DNA of 64,000 nt from Amblyomma americanum (taxonomy: Eukaryota; Arthropoda; Arachnida; Ixodida; Ixodidae): assembly GCF_052857255.1 (NCBI RefSeq), contig NC_135504.1, forward strand, positions 138,413,621 to 138,477,620, in the 5' to 3' direction. Shown one piece after another: positions 22,251 to 34,790 of the stretch (positions within the stretch are counted from its first letter, which is position 1; every line of letters starts with the position of its first letter). A program made the translations under genes and the position numbers. The notes under the pieces are model-generated. The model was given only the letters and a program-made list of their open reading frames with translations, did no database searches and had not been told where the DNA came from.

Positions 22251-23285
22251 TCCATCATTATTCTTGTTTTAGCATTGCACTCTCCACAGCAAAACTGCTG
22301 GATATTGTACTACCAACACATTTGTGTGGCGCGCAAGTGGCTTGTATCATGGCGAATAGGTGTAAATATACCCTAGCCAATTTGCTACGCCACAACTACA
22401 GCTGCAGCCAGATATCACTTTTTGGAGCAGCACAATGGCCATCAATTTTACATTGGTGAAGTGTGGAGCATTTTTTTCATACATGTGTGTGAAGGGAAGT
22501 CTGTTTATGTTGCATGAAATGAAAGGAATGACACGCATACTGGAGTTTGCAAGAATACCCTGTGGACATTACAAAACACTGCCGCCTTTGCTTTACCTTT
22601 GCCAGCTAACAAACTCTACAAATCATCTGCAAATACTTTGGTTCATAAAGACAAGCTGCCTTGCACTCATTTGAGCACAGTGGACTTTCCCTCCAGAAAC
22701 TTGAGCACATGAAAGTCTCACCATATTAGGCAGACCTAATTGGAGTGAAGATTTCAGTGTATTCCACGAGTCAGTACGTCACAGCGAAGTTTACGAAAAC
22801 AAATGCAAGTTTATGAACTTCGCAAATGGATGAGCTTGCCCAATGTATTTATGCATGTAACTGAGAAATTTGCCTTGAAAAGATGTTAACCGCTGCAGTT
22901 CACAGCACTTCTGTGCCAGGTAGCTCATTACAAAAGAAGTCTGCATAGATAGCGTAATAAGTAATGTAAGTGTGGTGGAATATAAAACTGACTATCCTTG
23001 AATATAGAACTTACTATCCAGGCCATAGCTCTTGGATCTAAGCTTTACATATTTCTGCATAATAATATACTGCAGATACAACAAACCAATACACCAAGAG
23101 TTTTTCTAATGAAATGAAAAACAGTGTATTAAGCTTGTATTCAAAACAACTGTCCTGCTGCTCATCGAGGAAAGGAATAAGAGAGGTAAAGATGAAAGAA
23201 AAGTGGTGCAGAATATTGTTAATATTTAGGAAATAATTATAAAGTTAAATAAATTTTCAGTAATGATATAGCCACTAACGTTGCT

Positions 23286-23590
23286 TGGTTTTATGAGGTT
23301 TAACACCACAAAGTGGCGCAGGCTGAGTTAGATATTAGAGAAATGGATAAATCTTTAAGTGTGCTAACATAACAGAGTTCCTTCACCTCTAGCATTTCGT
23401 CTTCATCAAAATGCAACCACTGCAGCTGGAATTGAACTTGCATCTTTCGGGTGAGCAGCTGAGTGCCATAACTGCGGCTCCCATTTGGGGTGGCATGCTT
23501 AGTTTAGTTTATTTGGGTTTAACATCCCAAAGTGACTCAGGCTATGAGGAACGTTGTAGTGAAGGGGTGACAGGCAACAAAGTGGTGACT
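23286..23590 (-). repeat. SINE 3'-body fragments
   Basis: Two pieces match the body seen in the SINEs elsewhere in the window: one near 23286-23330 (AGGTTTAACACCACAAAGTG) and a clearer one at 23500-23560 (GGGTTTAACATCCCAAAGTG, then CTCAGGCTATGAGGAACG). Both run on the minus strand relative to the 39905-40045 copy. No TSD was found. Confidence 0.5.
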
Positions 23591-24332
23591 AACAGGCTTC
23601 ACAAAGTTCACTACAGAGAGAGTGAGCATTGATGAGGTTTTAGAGTTTTTCTGTGCACCAATGCCACATATTTGCACAGATAATTCATTACAAGTATATG
23701 CTGCCTATGACAGGCTCTGGGACCTAAAGCACAAAACAGTATCTCCATAAAATGAAGGCAAGAGCAAGTTCCATGCTGCCAGGAACCACTCCACTACCCA
23801 AAAGGGCAGTCAGCTTTTAAAAATGCATGTCCTGCCTATGTCTATTCGAGATTTCAGCTCAAATTTTGATTCCCATTTATTGCCAACTCACGCCGCTCTC
23901 TCGTACATTTCTTAGCATTAACCCCGTTATTTTTCTTTCAGTGGTTCACTGCACTATTCGCTATTTTAAACCTTTTAGTGTACCACTTTTTGCCCAAAAA
24001 GTTTTTAGCAGCAACGCAGTTTAAAATTTTTTCTTTTGAGCATACTGCAAGGCGCTGTTCGTAACTTGTGCGTGCATGCCAAAAGCATTAAACCCCAATC
24101 TACTCGCAACCATTTGACTCAATTGCTCTGCATTTGTGCACGACCTGGCTCAGATGCGCAGATGACCTGGCATAGAAGTACTCTGTTACCACTTACAGTA
24201 CCTCACTGCCTATCGTAAAATGTTCTCTTTCCAGATTGTTGAGTATTTTAGCTTTCTTCATTTGCGCACTGAGTATTTATATCCGCAATCATGAAATTAC
24301 ATTACCTCATCGCTGATCAGCACAATAGCCAA

Positions 24333-24420
24333 ACGGGCGAGTTGGTGGTACATATTGGTGGCAAACAGCGCAACGACGCGGACTCTGTCCGCGTCGTTGC
24401 GCTGTTTGCCATCAACTCAT
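24333..24420. repeat. Hairpin element end, 29-bp arms with 3-nt loop
   Basis: 24355-24415 folds into a stem of 29 pairs (one G-T) around the loop TCT. It is preceded by ACGGGCGAGTTGGTGGTACA. The same leader, followed by hairpin-forming sequence, occurs near 43097 and in variant form near 34115, so these are ends of one family. I recall such ends on tick Penelope-like elements. Confidence 0.7.
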
Positions 24421-25506
24421 CACTGATACTACAGCAATAACTTCATGAAACCAGATGTAACTAAGCCGTCCTGCACAAGTCTGTGTTTCCCAAACCAATC
24501 CATTGCTAGACAGAGATGGTCACCTCATCTAGCACTGTCACATCACGCTGTAAGCAACCATTGATTTCAGGTCACTGCTGCCAAAAATACACTTATGACA
24601 AGCTTCATATGCTAGGGCTTAAGAATTCGCTTTCTACAATCATTATCACACAGACGTACTCAATAGGCTTTCTCGTCACAGAAGGAGGCTGGTACTGTAG
24701 TGTGGTGCTAATCTCTCGTCAGTGTTCACACAGGAACACATGCAGTGTATTTTGTTATTGTTTCCGCTCGACATACTGACAAAGTCGAGAGAGGATACTC
24801 AGCTTGTTGTCTCGTCCGTGACAAGTTTTCGCTAGCTAGCTTTCTGCCAAGGCCCGGCTTGGCGACTGTCGCAGTCTCGTCGGCATCGCTCGTTACAAAG
24901 CCTTTCACACCACTGAATACCTGGCCATCATTAGTGCTGCGGTAGTCATTCTAGAGTGACCACACAGGTTTTATGTGCGTGACCGACCGGTGCTATGCCA
25001 ACAGATTCTGCTAGCAAAGCCCACAGGAACCCATCAGCATCACTAGCAAGCAATGACTGTTTAGAGGCGATTTCAACGACGTTCCAATATCTGAGGCTGC
25101 ACCCCTTGTTTTCAGTTAATGCGGGTGAAAGGTTGAATTGACTCCTAGGTAGGCCAATATTATGTTGCACTCAGTACCTGTGATCAAAACTTGCTTAAAT
25201 GTTCCTGTATATGACCAGTAAAAAAATTAAAATTTCTAGTGTTTAAAATTCTGTACCCCTCCCCTTTAAACAGCAAGAACACAGCTGCTTATCCAAGAAA
25301 CAGGAACAAATATATCTTGAAAAATCGAAAAAAAAACGAATTGCAATGCTTGTGTAATGCAGAGAAGATATAAGCAATACCACACTAAAACACCAGCAGG
25401 ATTCCAAGAGTAGGTGAATGCATGACTGGATGGCAATCAGATGGCGAAATGAGATTATGAAACTTGAGGAAAAAGGGTGGTAGCAGGTGGCACAGGATAC
25501 AGCTAC

Positions 25507-25649
25507 CTAAGATGAACTGCAGAACCATTGTTCTGCACTAATTTTAACGGCATATTCACACGACAGACAAAATCACCAACTCCAGGAACGGACTGCACAT
25601 CATGCAATTCAATGTCAATCACCATTGCAAATGGCACCAGCACCGCGGA
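25507..25649 (-). CDS. Candidate internal exon 1 (143 bp), right-arm copy
   Basis: On the minus strand the block lies between the acceptor CATGTGCAG and the donor TTAG|GTAGCT. It is open as SAVLVPFAMVIDIELHDVQS, ending VHLR. Length and both splice signals match the left twin (10173-10315). About one residue in five differs, mostly by changes of sense, so strong selection on the protein is not evident. The function is unknown. Confidence 0.35.
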
Positions 25650-28474
25650 CTGCACATGAGGAAAAGGAGACATTTTTGCTCTCAAATTTGGGCAGCAATC
25701 AGCTGCGCTTTTAGAGCAAAGCTCTAAAGTACGGCAACACTGACACTATTTTACTGACATGAGAGTGCTTGATAGAGTGCAAGTCCCATGCTTGTTTTGC
25801 ACCAAATGTGTTAATTGCGAGGTACGTTTAACTAAAGAGGGCCATCTAACAAGGGCATCAGCCATCCGCTAGGGCACTTCTTTAATTCCATTCTATATCC
25901 CTCCCTTACATCATGGTTAAAGTGTCCACCAAAATTCGAGACAGTTACTGTTAAATTTCCTTCAACTAATTTTAAAATTTTCAAGGATGCAGCTTTAAGA
26001 AGGTACAGGTAGAAACTGTGCAGTATAACCATATGCTGTGGCAATAAACCAGCAATAAATCTGTGCTGACAACAGCTTGAACAGTGCATTGCAAGGATGC
26101 TATGCCATACAAGCATTGGTGTCATCGTGCAATGTTACATTACTGACTGACAATTTGGTCTCTGTATCAGAAATACTGGTAAACCATCATTGTAGAGCAC
26201 AATGTTTTTAAAGGGATAAATGTACATATAGGTCCTTTTCGAGGACACATAAGCGTACCAGGCAAATGGTGCGTAATGTCAAAGCACGTTTATGTTAACA
26301 GCAGCTGCGTCAAGAGCTACATCAGCGACTATATTTTGTACAAGTCTACAGTTCCAGTAATTATGAGCTGAGGTACTGCTGTGAAGTGCATGTAGAGATT
26401 GCATGCATTTCTAAACCTAGCTGCAAGCCTATGTTGAAAATATTTTTCTAAATAGGCAGCTAAGATATGCATCACTGAAAAAGAATAACTACCATGAACA
26501 GATCAGGAGGGATGACACAGCCGAAGGCAGGAAGCACGCGTGGCCCAATAGATGCTGGCAGCTGGCAACTGCAAATAAATACATCCAGAGCAACAGCTGT
26601 CAATGGCTGTAGCAATGTCATGAATGACAAGAGAGGAAATCGTCTACTGCTTTTAAAACTAAATTTAGGCGTAATATAAGTAAATAAAAAAGCAATGAGC
26701 TAGTCTATGACAAAAGAAATGAACAGATTTTATGTAATGCACCCATATACTTTCTTTGAGAAGAGCCGCAATGACTGTCATAACCACACTGAAAGATGAG
26801 CTGGCTGATATACCGAACACCAATTTGAATATAGGATGCGCAGGTTTTCATTAATTCCTATGATGGTGCCTTGCACCAATGTCTAGGTATTAAATTCAAT
26901 GTTGCGACCAGTCTGCCCCGGATAAATGAGAAGAGAGAATGAAAAAAGCATGCCTTCACTAGCAAGAAGCTTGATATCTCATAGCACAGCTTAGCATCAT
27001 AAAACATTGCTAGCGCATTTAACAAATCTGCGTACAATTAAAAGCTGCACACATTTGTCGACTGACAATGCGAGTAAGGGCAAGAGAAACAAAAGATACC
27101 AAAGAACGCTGGTGAGTGCTGTGAAGGAAAGTCTGTGGGTAGGATCCCGTGCCTGGGAAGAGTTTCGAGCACGGAGAATCGCCGGCAGCAGAGCCGATGG
27201 CACTCCATCAAGAATAAATAACAAAGTGAAAATAAGTAACAAAAAGCCATCGACAATGGCGAACGACTTGATTGCGGGCAGCACAAGCGAGGGATGTCGC
27301 AAAAAGGTAGAAACCCTAAATAAGTGTGCCGTTGCATCCCCAACAGCTCGAAGTGCTCAGAAGGAGAGGAAGCATCGACGCTTAATGCTCAGGAGACGCA
27401 AGATTGATTTTACTTTTACATAACACTGCCTCAAATCCTGTTTAATTGGTGAAGCACAGATAAGTTTACAAATGACAAGGCGAGGAATATGCACCAGCCT
27501 TTCACATGCGATCACTGTCTTAGAATAATTTAGTATGACGAATATTAAGACGCAAGCACTAATCCGACAAGTACCAGCCCTGAGCAAAATAGTGCGGTAT
27601 CTGATCACAGCTGGCCTAGCGCGAGCTCTCCTTCGCGCGGCACTTCTTGGTCATCGTCTTCTACGCAGTGCAAATCCATGCTTTTGCACTGGGTGTCGAA
27701 GCGCTAGCAAGCTAAAGCGTAACTCTGTTGTGATATCTGGTGACATTTTTATTGATCACGGCACGCGGGTACTAAACTCACATAAAGACAATGAGAACAG
27801 CACTTCTCATGCAGGATATAGCCCCTGCTTTTTTGGCGCCGCATTATAGCTGCGGCAACCGCATGCAGACTTCCTCTACTCACATCCCTATATAGCCGCG
27901 TACAAATAGCGTGCGTGAATACAGATCATTAGCAAAGAAACGCAGAGCGGGGCTCACCAGTCATGCTTTTCATCCAGGCTTAGTAAAACCACGCAGGAGT
28001 CTTCATTGCCTTTGCAGGTGACAAGACGTCGCAGGACTGTCTTTCTTCGTGGCTTACCCGTTGAAAGTGGTCAATGTTGACAGGCCGTAATTCTGGTCGT
28101 TCGCTTCCAAACACACTCCTGCTCACCTTCCTATTGAATGAGTTCTTCACACGACTCCGCCGTACAAGCACTCAAGCAGTGCCTAGAAGAGGCAAATAAT
28201 ACAAAACGCGGCGTGTCGTTTGCGCCGCAATAGAGCCGACGGCTGCGCTCTCACGTCGAAAAAAATTTGCAACCCACAAAGAAGTTTGTTTTTTAAATCA
28301 CGAATATTTAAACTGTCTTCACAAAAAAGACGTTGCATTTTTTAATTATTTTACATTATTTATGAATATCAAAGCGCTTTCAGTTACTTTTTATGGCATG
28401 TCGTTTGTAGAAGCTGCGATCCTCTGGTCCCCTGAAGTGACCCGGATGACCTAGCAGACGGCGCTGTTGACGGA

Positions 28475-28777
28475 ATGCAATTTCGTTTGATGCCAGATAA
28501 AATCACTAAGTTGCGACAAAAACAGCGACGAAATGCGCCGTATCACAAGCTGGCGAATATCGTGGATATGTTGAACGCGAGGGGTATGATGGAGAGCAGC
28601 TGCGAGGCGTTAATATGCGCGACACTGGCACGCTCGCCGGAGATCATGAAATTTAACAGCTTAATCTGTGACGTACAAGTGAATTGTTTTTATATGAACT
28701 GCGTTACGAAACTACGTAGATACCTGCGTAACACTTTAGCTAATATGGAACCGCGGCTCGCACTCGCCGCATCCTGA
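28475..28777 (+). CDS. Conserved ORF of unknown function, right-arm copy
   Basis: A 100-codon frame begins MQFRLMPDKITKLRQKQRR and contains KLANIVDMLNARGMMESSC. It is the twin of the minus-strand frame 7043-7309 of the left arm. The twins agree up to SLICD / GLTCD. After this the right copy has GACGTACAAGTG where the left has GACCAGTACAAGTGG, so the right copy has lost two bases or uses a donor there. It lies in a CpG-rich stretch and points away from the axis, opposite to the exon-like blocks. Confidence 0.3.
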   Translation: MQFRLMPDKITKLRQKQRRNAPYHKLANIVDMLNARGMMESSCEALICATLARSPEIMKFNSLICDVQVNCFYMNCVTKLRRYLRNTLANMEPRLALAAS

Positions 28778-28779
28778 TC

Positions 28780-30180
28780 GTTATAATTTCACAAGCAAGA
28801 GCCCACTAGCGCATTGAAGCAGCGGTGTCTTCGAGTTCGTATCATTACGATACATACGAGCTGTTTTGGCACACACTGGAATTGAAGATCTCAGCCTGTG
28901 CGTCACTAACAGTGACAATGGCATCGCGGACGATCTTAACTAAGACTCGCCGCAACGCAGCTAATAACCCAAGCATATGAGCGTTAAAAGTTGTTCACCA
29001 GTACTGCAAACGTGGGCACAAGGTAAAGCTCAGTCGCACGCCAGTCGCTCGCTGCTCGATTTTCCAGCCTACTGAGTGAAAGTCGCAAGCTGTTGAGCCA
29101 ATCAGTTAACGAGCCGCAGTGAGCGAGCCGAGCTTTCGGGAACGACGCAGCCCGCTGGCGCGCCGGGCATTGAACTACGTGCTACTCCCTGGCAGCCCTA
29201 TCGTCGATAAGTCTACCGGTTTCACATAGGCGCAACTGAGTGCACTTAGGAAGTGGCTAACGCTGAGGGGCTGCTCTCGTCATCGTTTTACTGTGAACCT
29301 CGTCTCATAGTAAAACAAAGATATGATCGGTTTCCGCGACACCTTCAGGAACTGAGCTAGCTAAGGCCAGGAGACCCGCGATTGAGCAGCAGCAATCAAT
29401 GGCGCTATGGGAAGACATTTGTTTGTATTCCTGTTATCGCTTCCACTAACGACTCGATATTGGCCAACGATACTCCATCCGACGGCTTAGTATGGACTTG
29501 AACAAGCATTACTGTCGCATTTTCCTGAAGTTGGCGGCCGCTATCCAGGCTGGCATGCTGGCCCCGAGAAGGGCGCCCGTACGCTATCATGACGCTTAAT
29601 TGTATGGCCGAGGTGCACATCAAAACCCGCAGACATCCTGCTGTACGCTAAGAATGTCGTAGCACACAGTCAAGCAGGAGCTCGACTGTGTCAAAGCAGG
29701 CGAAACTATTGAAAGCGCGCGATTGACGTCAGTCCCAGGACTTTATTCTCATTTCGACCGAGAATCAAATCGGTTCAAACTCGCCGGCCGCTTCATTTGA
29801 CATGAGGCCGCATACGCTGTTCTATATATGTAGCGACATTGTCTTGTCACTGTCATGAAATTTTCAGCGAAGGGAATTTACGACTTCGTATAGTTTTTTT
29901 AATATTTTATGATAACCAGCACGTCACTGCCGCTAAAAAATTTCTCCGCCAACACTGAATCAGTGTTGCACTTAAAAGCGTTAGCTACGAGAGCTTCAAG
30001 TGTTCAGGTCGGGGTTCTCAGCCAACGCGGAGAAGACAAAATACAAACATCTGAGGGCGTTTCGTTAGAGAAACATTCCTTCTAAGATACAAGCAGCGTC
30101 ATCTACTTAAACGATTTTGCACTACTATTGCGATTTACAGGCACCTTCGCTATATCCGGTATGTTACCTACTTATATATC
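28780..30180. promoter_or_regulatory. CpG-rich segment, right-arm copy
   Basis: This is the counterpart of about 5590-7030. It keeps the CpG richness, an ATTGAAGATCTCAGCC-like stretch and the short conserved frame at 29405-29623 (minus). It may be the shared promoter of divergent transcripts. No TATA box or transcription start can be assigned from sequence alone. Confidence 0.25.
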
Positions 30181-30184
30181 AGTT

Positions 30185-30520
30185 AACGAATTGTATAAAC
30201 GTATTGTATAGACGAATCGTTTGACCGCATCCGGAACCATCTGCGACAAGCGATTAAGGCATATGGCTGTCTGGAAGTCCCCGGATTGCACGGTTTGGGG
30301 GCGGAAAGGTCGTCGGTGCGAATCCCGCACATATTTTGACTTCATCTCAATATTTTTTTATCCTCTGGAGCATGACAAGTCAAATGACACCACTTCGATC
30401 AATCTGCGTCAAACGGGCGGCCCCCAAATTTGATGCAAATGGGGGTCCCCAGGGTTACACTTCGATAGTCGCTATACTGACATATGTAAACCGGATCGAA
30501 GGTATCTTTCACAACTGAGG
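30185..30520 (+). repeat. Possible tRNA-like SINE, right-arm copy
   Basis: The sequence ATGGCTGTCTGGAAGTCCCC followed by GGTGCGAATCCCGC resembles a tRNA-like head, and the conserved tail contains GCAAATGGGGGTCCCC. It is the reverse complement of 5200-5540. It has been part of the arm since before the duplication. Confidence 0.35.
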
Positions 30521-31364
30521 CTCTACGCGCCCGCTGTTGCTATGTGATATAGTGTGGTAACTGCCTTGGCCAATTTGACCTTCCCTGCAGACAGACGTGT
30601 CCCTGACAAACGTAAGTAGTGAGAGCTGACGCTCCTAAAACTGAAACGCGGAAAAATGATATCGGGGTTGCTTTGAACATTTATACAGAGAACTGCGTGC
30701 ATGTACATACATGCTGCCTTTGTGCAGCCGGATGATTATGGCGAGTACTTTTCCCTGATTGACGATTAGCGACATTCTTTTCCGCGACGCGCGTGTATGT
30801 GTCCTTGGCCTTTCTGAGCATGTAGTAGTAGCGGTATATTATGTTACATGGTTTGAACACGTCACAGAAGCCAGGAGAACACTGATTTTCAGTAGCGCCA
30901 TTCCACTTGCGCACACCGATTGGTGTGCAGGCGCTGTCGTGGCTGCAGCTACATGCCGCCTCCGCAAGCACGTGCGGGTACGCAGGCACCGCTGGCTTCG
31001 TGGCTTGTGCATTACATATTTCTGTGCTTTCAAAGCCGCATTACTCTTGAGCATGCATTATTGTCGTCACACTGTAATGTGGGAACAGAAGGGAATTAAG
31101 TGGGTGCTCGAGCAGTGCCTCCCCTCTAAGCCAATTCTCGTTCGGTGAGAGAGCCAGGTCGCGGGAAACGAGTTGAAAACTCGATTCGCCAATGTGAATG
31201 TGCATTTCATTTCGCTCGGTGCCCGTCACCAACGAACCAGAGCACCTCGCACCCTCTTCGCGACTCGCCACAGTGAACGCGTTTAACGCACCTTTGGAAA
31301 ATTTGATCCTAGCGCTGCCACACGATGGCACGACAGTATTTTTATAAATTCTGTAGTAAAACAA

Positions 31365-31862
31365 TTACCCTCGCCAGGAATCTGTCGTACGACACATTCC
31401 ACGATGGGTATCTATAGCGCGAAACAATACACGACAGGTAACTGTCGTGCGACACATCCCACGATAGGTATCTGTCTCGCGGCATATCCCACGACAATCT
31501 GTTGTGTCGCGCGACAGGCTGCCCGACAGGTACTTTTGTCGCGTGAAAAGAGGCATGCTAGAAGTCTGTCGCGCGACTGAACCCACGACAGGCAACTTTG
31601 CTGAGGCACGCAATCTCTGTCGCGCGGCACGACTCCCTCTGTCGCACGACAGTACCTGTGACAGAAACCTGTCGCGCGACAAATGCTGCGTCAGGAACCT
31701 TCTTCGCACGACAAAATACAGCAAAGATGTCTGTCGTGCGGCAGAATCTACTACAAACACCTCTGTCGCGCGAAAGAACCCATGACACGAACCTTGTAGC
31801 ACGACACAAAATTGTGTCACGCGACAAGTGCGCGACAAAAATTTTGCCGTGCGCTTTGATCG
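31365..31862. repeat. Array of TGTCGCGCGACA palindromes (right cap)
   Basis: This is the inverted counterpart of 3834-4335, with units such as CTGTCGTGCGACACATCCCA and CTGTCGCGCGACTGAACCCA. It is more degenerate and lacks part of the regular 30-bp stretch. It ends at CGCTTTGATCGGGG, matching CCCGATCTAAACG at the left end. Confidence 0.8.
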
Positions 31863-33914
31863 GGGTAATAGTTTATGCTGCCCAAGATTATAATTACACC
31901 TTTTCAGGAAGACAATATTTTAGTACAAAGATGTGAACTCTTACTCCCACAGCAGCGTAAATTTATGTCATCAATACCAGTGCAGCGTTAGGCTGTAAAG
32001 CTTAAGCCAGCTGCAAAAGGGTATGTATGATCAGGCTTGGCTTAAACTTAATTTTTAAACTATGGGTTGTTTCTCTCCAGAATGCAATAGCTGTCCTTCT
32101 AATCATGCAGAGTAGTGGTACAGTGTGTACACAAGAAGTAGGCATGTGTAATGTGTTGCAGTTGCATATTTTGGTTTAGGCACAGTGCAATAACAGAACA
32201 AGATCTTTCACAACTGAAAAGAAAACAAACCACAAATGGCCTTTATTTTAAATAAGGTTACAGCCAAACTGCTCACAAGTCCACCGATTTCTTATCCTGG
32301 AGGAGCAGACAGCAGGACAGACCTGGGCAGCATACAAAAATGCACACGTACTTAATACGCTTAGACAACACATAAAGAGGCGTAGAAAGACGAGAAATTT
32401 TGTAATACAGTAACGTAAAAGAACTGAAATTTTTCAGTTACAAAATTCATGAAACAACCTGCGCTTAAGTTTTTACATGAAAGCAAATAAGAAATAAACC
32501 GGCACAAAAAAAATTTAGTTCTCACAATCCCTCGTTTCCTGAAAAACTAAGGCAGATAGGTCAATGTGCCACAACATTGTGCCAAATTAAGGTTCCATTA
32601 CAAAATGGCACCAACTGCTATAAGTATTTCATGCTCTGAGGCTACTAGCTGTGTCCACCAATCACTTAACTAGGGCTATATAATGTAACAGTGATACTGC
32701 CTCGAGAAGAGCATTTCCAAATGCCTCTATGTAGCGTAACCTCCTTGCAATAGCTAAATAGAGTTTAATCAATTCAGATGAGAGCTAAATGGGGGCTTCC
32801 TGCATTGCAATCAGCATGGTGCGTGAGCATAGGTGCTATGAAGATGGAAAATTGACATGAGTGCTTTCAGAGCATGCTACAGTCAGAAACTAAAGAACAA
32901 AGCGGCTGCTCAAAAAAGGCTCTTCAAACAATGGCACTGACCGCTTTTTTGATGGCACAGCTATTCTGATTAAGCCCTGGCTTATCCCCCTTCACAGCCA
33001 CCCCATGGCTTTCTCACACTAGCAGGTCTAAGGCAAATAACCAGGGCGAGGTGTAAATCTATCGACAAAATTTGTTGTAGGGCATCCTTTAACGGGCATT
33101 TGCCGCCTCGTTCTCGGGTTATATCCAAATACAGGCTGCAAAAAAGGAAGCAGTGACGAGCCAGATTACATGATAAAATCAGCATCAAATGGCAATCAGA
33201 GGCTTTCTTTCGGTGTGCTTGCCACACAGACCAACATCTGCATATGCCTGGGCCACCATTAGCAGTGAAATGACTGCACAAATACTTTTGCCCCGTCTTA
33301 GTGCCACTACGTAGCTAGTTTAATGTTGCAGTGCTGTCTTACTTCAGGTTTGTACACCACACAAGAAATCAGCATTATGGGGAATTTTTATAGCGCACTT
33401 TCTTGTTCAGTGAGCCCACACTTGGAACTCCACCTCTAAGAGGGTTGACGCCTTCAGTTGATAATGCCTGCACTTACCTACTGTACAATGTTAGTGCAAA
33501 GCACGTGGGCCTAAACTATATGCAGCCGGGGGGAGCCTTAAAAAATGTGATAGGGTGAGTGCACTCAATGAGGGCAGGCTATACAAAGCTACTGCTATCA
33601 CTTTTTATTTTGACTGCAATATTTATTATTCTCTGTGGCACCTGCAGTCAGTCACACTGGTCACTCTCACAAGCAAGGTACTGTGTCCATTTACAGTGAT
33701 GACTTTAGAGTAACAGTGCCACAACTTTGATTAACCATAAACGCAGAGCTTTTTGGGAAAAATTTATGACAGGTATTATGACTGAGCAGAAATAAAAACA
33801 AAACACAAATAACTACGTCAAGAGAAAGGAGCACTCTGGGAACATTGTTCACAATCAGGAAAACTAAGTGTGAAAGAAGTCGCAATTCACCCAAAACATC
33901 ATCCCTTGACTCTT
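31863..33914. other. No recognisable gene
   Basis: It begins with a piece of the GTGTAAGTTT-type repeat (TTATGCTGCCCAAG at 31873). TTTATTTTAAATAAGG near 32245 would read as a polyadenylation signal for a minus-strand transcript. Short frames, for example 32982-33281 on the minus strand, show no known domain. Base composition is even and AT-rich. Confidence 0.3.
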
Positions 33915-34790
33915 TCAATTATGGGTCATTTCAAGCCAAACGACCCAGAGTTAAACTCAACCATATCCGATTTGTTCAAAAAATTCATGTAAAATTTTTG
34001 CAATGTGTGAAATCTAATCCAGATGCCGAAAAAAATTAATCGTGAGGTTAGCGCAGTTTGAACAATGCGAAAACGTTTGAAACCGGCACCGCTCAATGAT
34101 TCAAGGCTGAATGGTGGGCCAGTTGGTATGACATGTCAAAGAATAAATTTTGCCAGCCGAGAAAAGACGAGGGACAAGAGGAGTTTGTGTCCTGTATAGT
34201 TTGTCCTCTTGTCCCTCGTCTTTTTTCAGCTGGTAAAATTTATTCTTCGACGCTCAATGATCGACCAAAAATGCAGATTTTTAGAAGATACTCCACTAAT
34301 GTTTTAATAATGTTTTCAAAGCTTCTGGCTTTTGATATGATACAGATCTTGTATTTTGAACGGTATATTTATTTTTTAATTTATATAGAATGCAAAAATT
34401 CTACCACTTTGATATTTAAAAAATATCTACTCCTCTTTGGAAATTTCTAAATAGCCATCTTGCTTCCCTAAATGCCTATTACCCATAAAAATGCGACAGC
34501 TCATGCAATTGAATGAGTCGAAATGAAATCAAATGCTGAAGTTGCAGAAAAATTCGTTTGGTACCATAAAAATTCGTTCATTTCACTCTCAACTGGTCCA
34601 AGTAAAAATACCAGCGATGGCAGGTTTAGTAGAACAGTTTTTTCGCTTCATTTCTGAAATTTTAATCAGGTGATTTTTGTTTCAAGCGAGAATAAAATTT
34701 TCGATGTTAAGCTCGTCCGCCGCGAGCTGCGTCGTCTCTTTGCGCCTCTTCATCACAGATCACAGCACAGCTCTAAATTGTAAGTGAAGT
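33915..34790 (+). repeat. Left arm of 2.7-kb inverted repeat
   Basis: Sequence from TGGGTCATTTC near 33925 to AGCTGCGTCGTCTCTT near 34735 recurs in reverse complement at about 35930-36600. Pairs such as 34605/36083 share TGGTCCAAGT and AGGTTTAGTAGAACA (sums about 70690). The match is interrupted by the hairpin insertion at 34101-34250. Identity by eye is around 70-75 percent. Together the arms may be the ends of an old foldback or long-TIR DNA transposon. Confidence 0.65.
34101..34250. mobile_element. 150-bp hairpin insertion with 11-bp TSD
   Basis: The insert contains GGGCCAGTTGGTATGACATG. It then folds back: GAATAAATTTTGCCAGC and GACGAGGGACAAGAGGA return inverted as TCCTCTTGTCCCTCGTC and GCTGGTAAAATTTATTC. 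CGCTCAATGAT flanks it on both sides (34090-34100 and 34251-34261). The other arm has a single uninterrupted copy (TGCTCAATAATGAT in reverse complement near 36425), which is the empty site. It is related to the ends at 24333 and 43097. Confidence 0.8.

Larger units (their letters stand above)
21345..25290. other. 3.95-kb block present only in the right arm
   Basis: The left arm passes straight from its 10500 region to 10547, whereas the right arm has these 3.95 kb between the matching sequences (GGATAAGCAG at 25300 and CTTATGAAAGAGG at 21335). Inside are a LINE 3' fragment (21475-22250), two SINE-tail pieces (23286-23330 and 23500-23590) and a hairpin element end (24333-24420). It may be a composite insertion or ancestral sequence deleted from the left arm. 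No gene is recognised in it. Confidence 0.7.
13420..31862 (-). repeat. Right arm of 28-kb inverted duplication
   Basis: This is the reverse complement of 3834-13215, but it contains two stretches the left arm lacks: the CR1-like LINE 15318-19976 and the block 21345-25290. Without these its length is about 9.8 kb, close to the 9.4 kb of the left arm; the rest is explained by the Penelope internal duplication here and a 250-bp deletion there. Both arms run without a break into the Penelope copies, leaving an unshared spacer of only about 200 bp. Homology ends at GATCGGGG near 31862. Confidence 0.88.
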
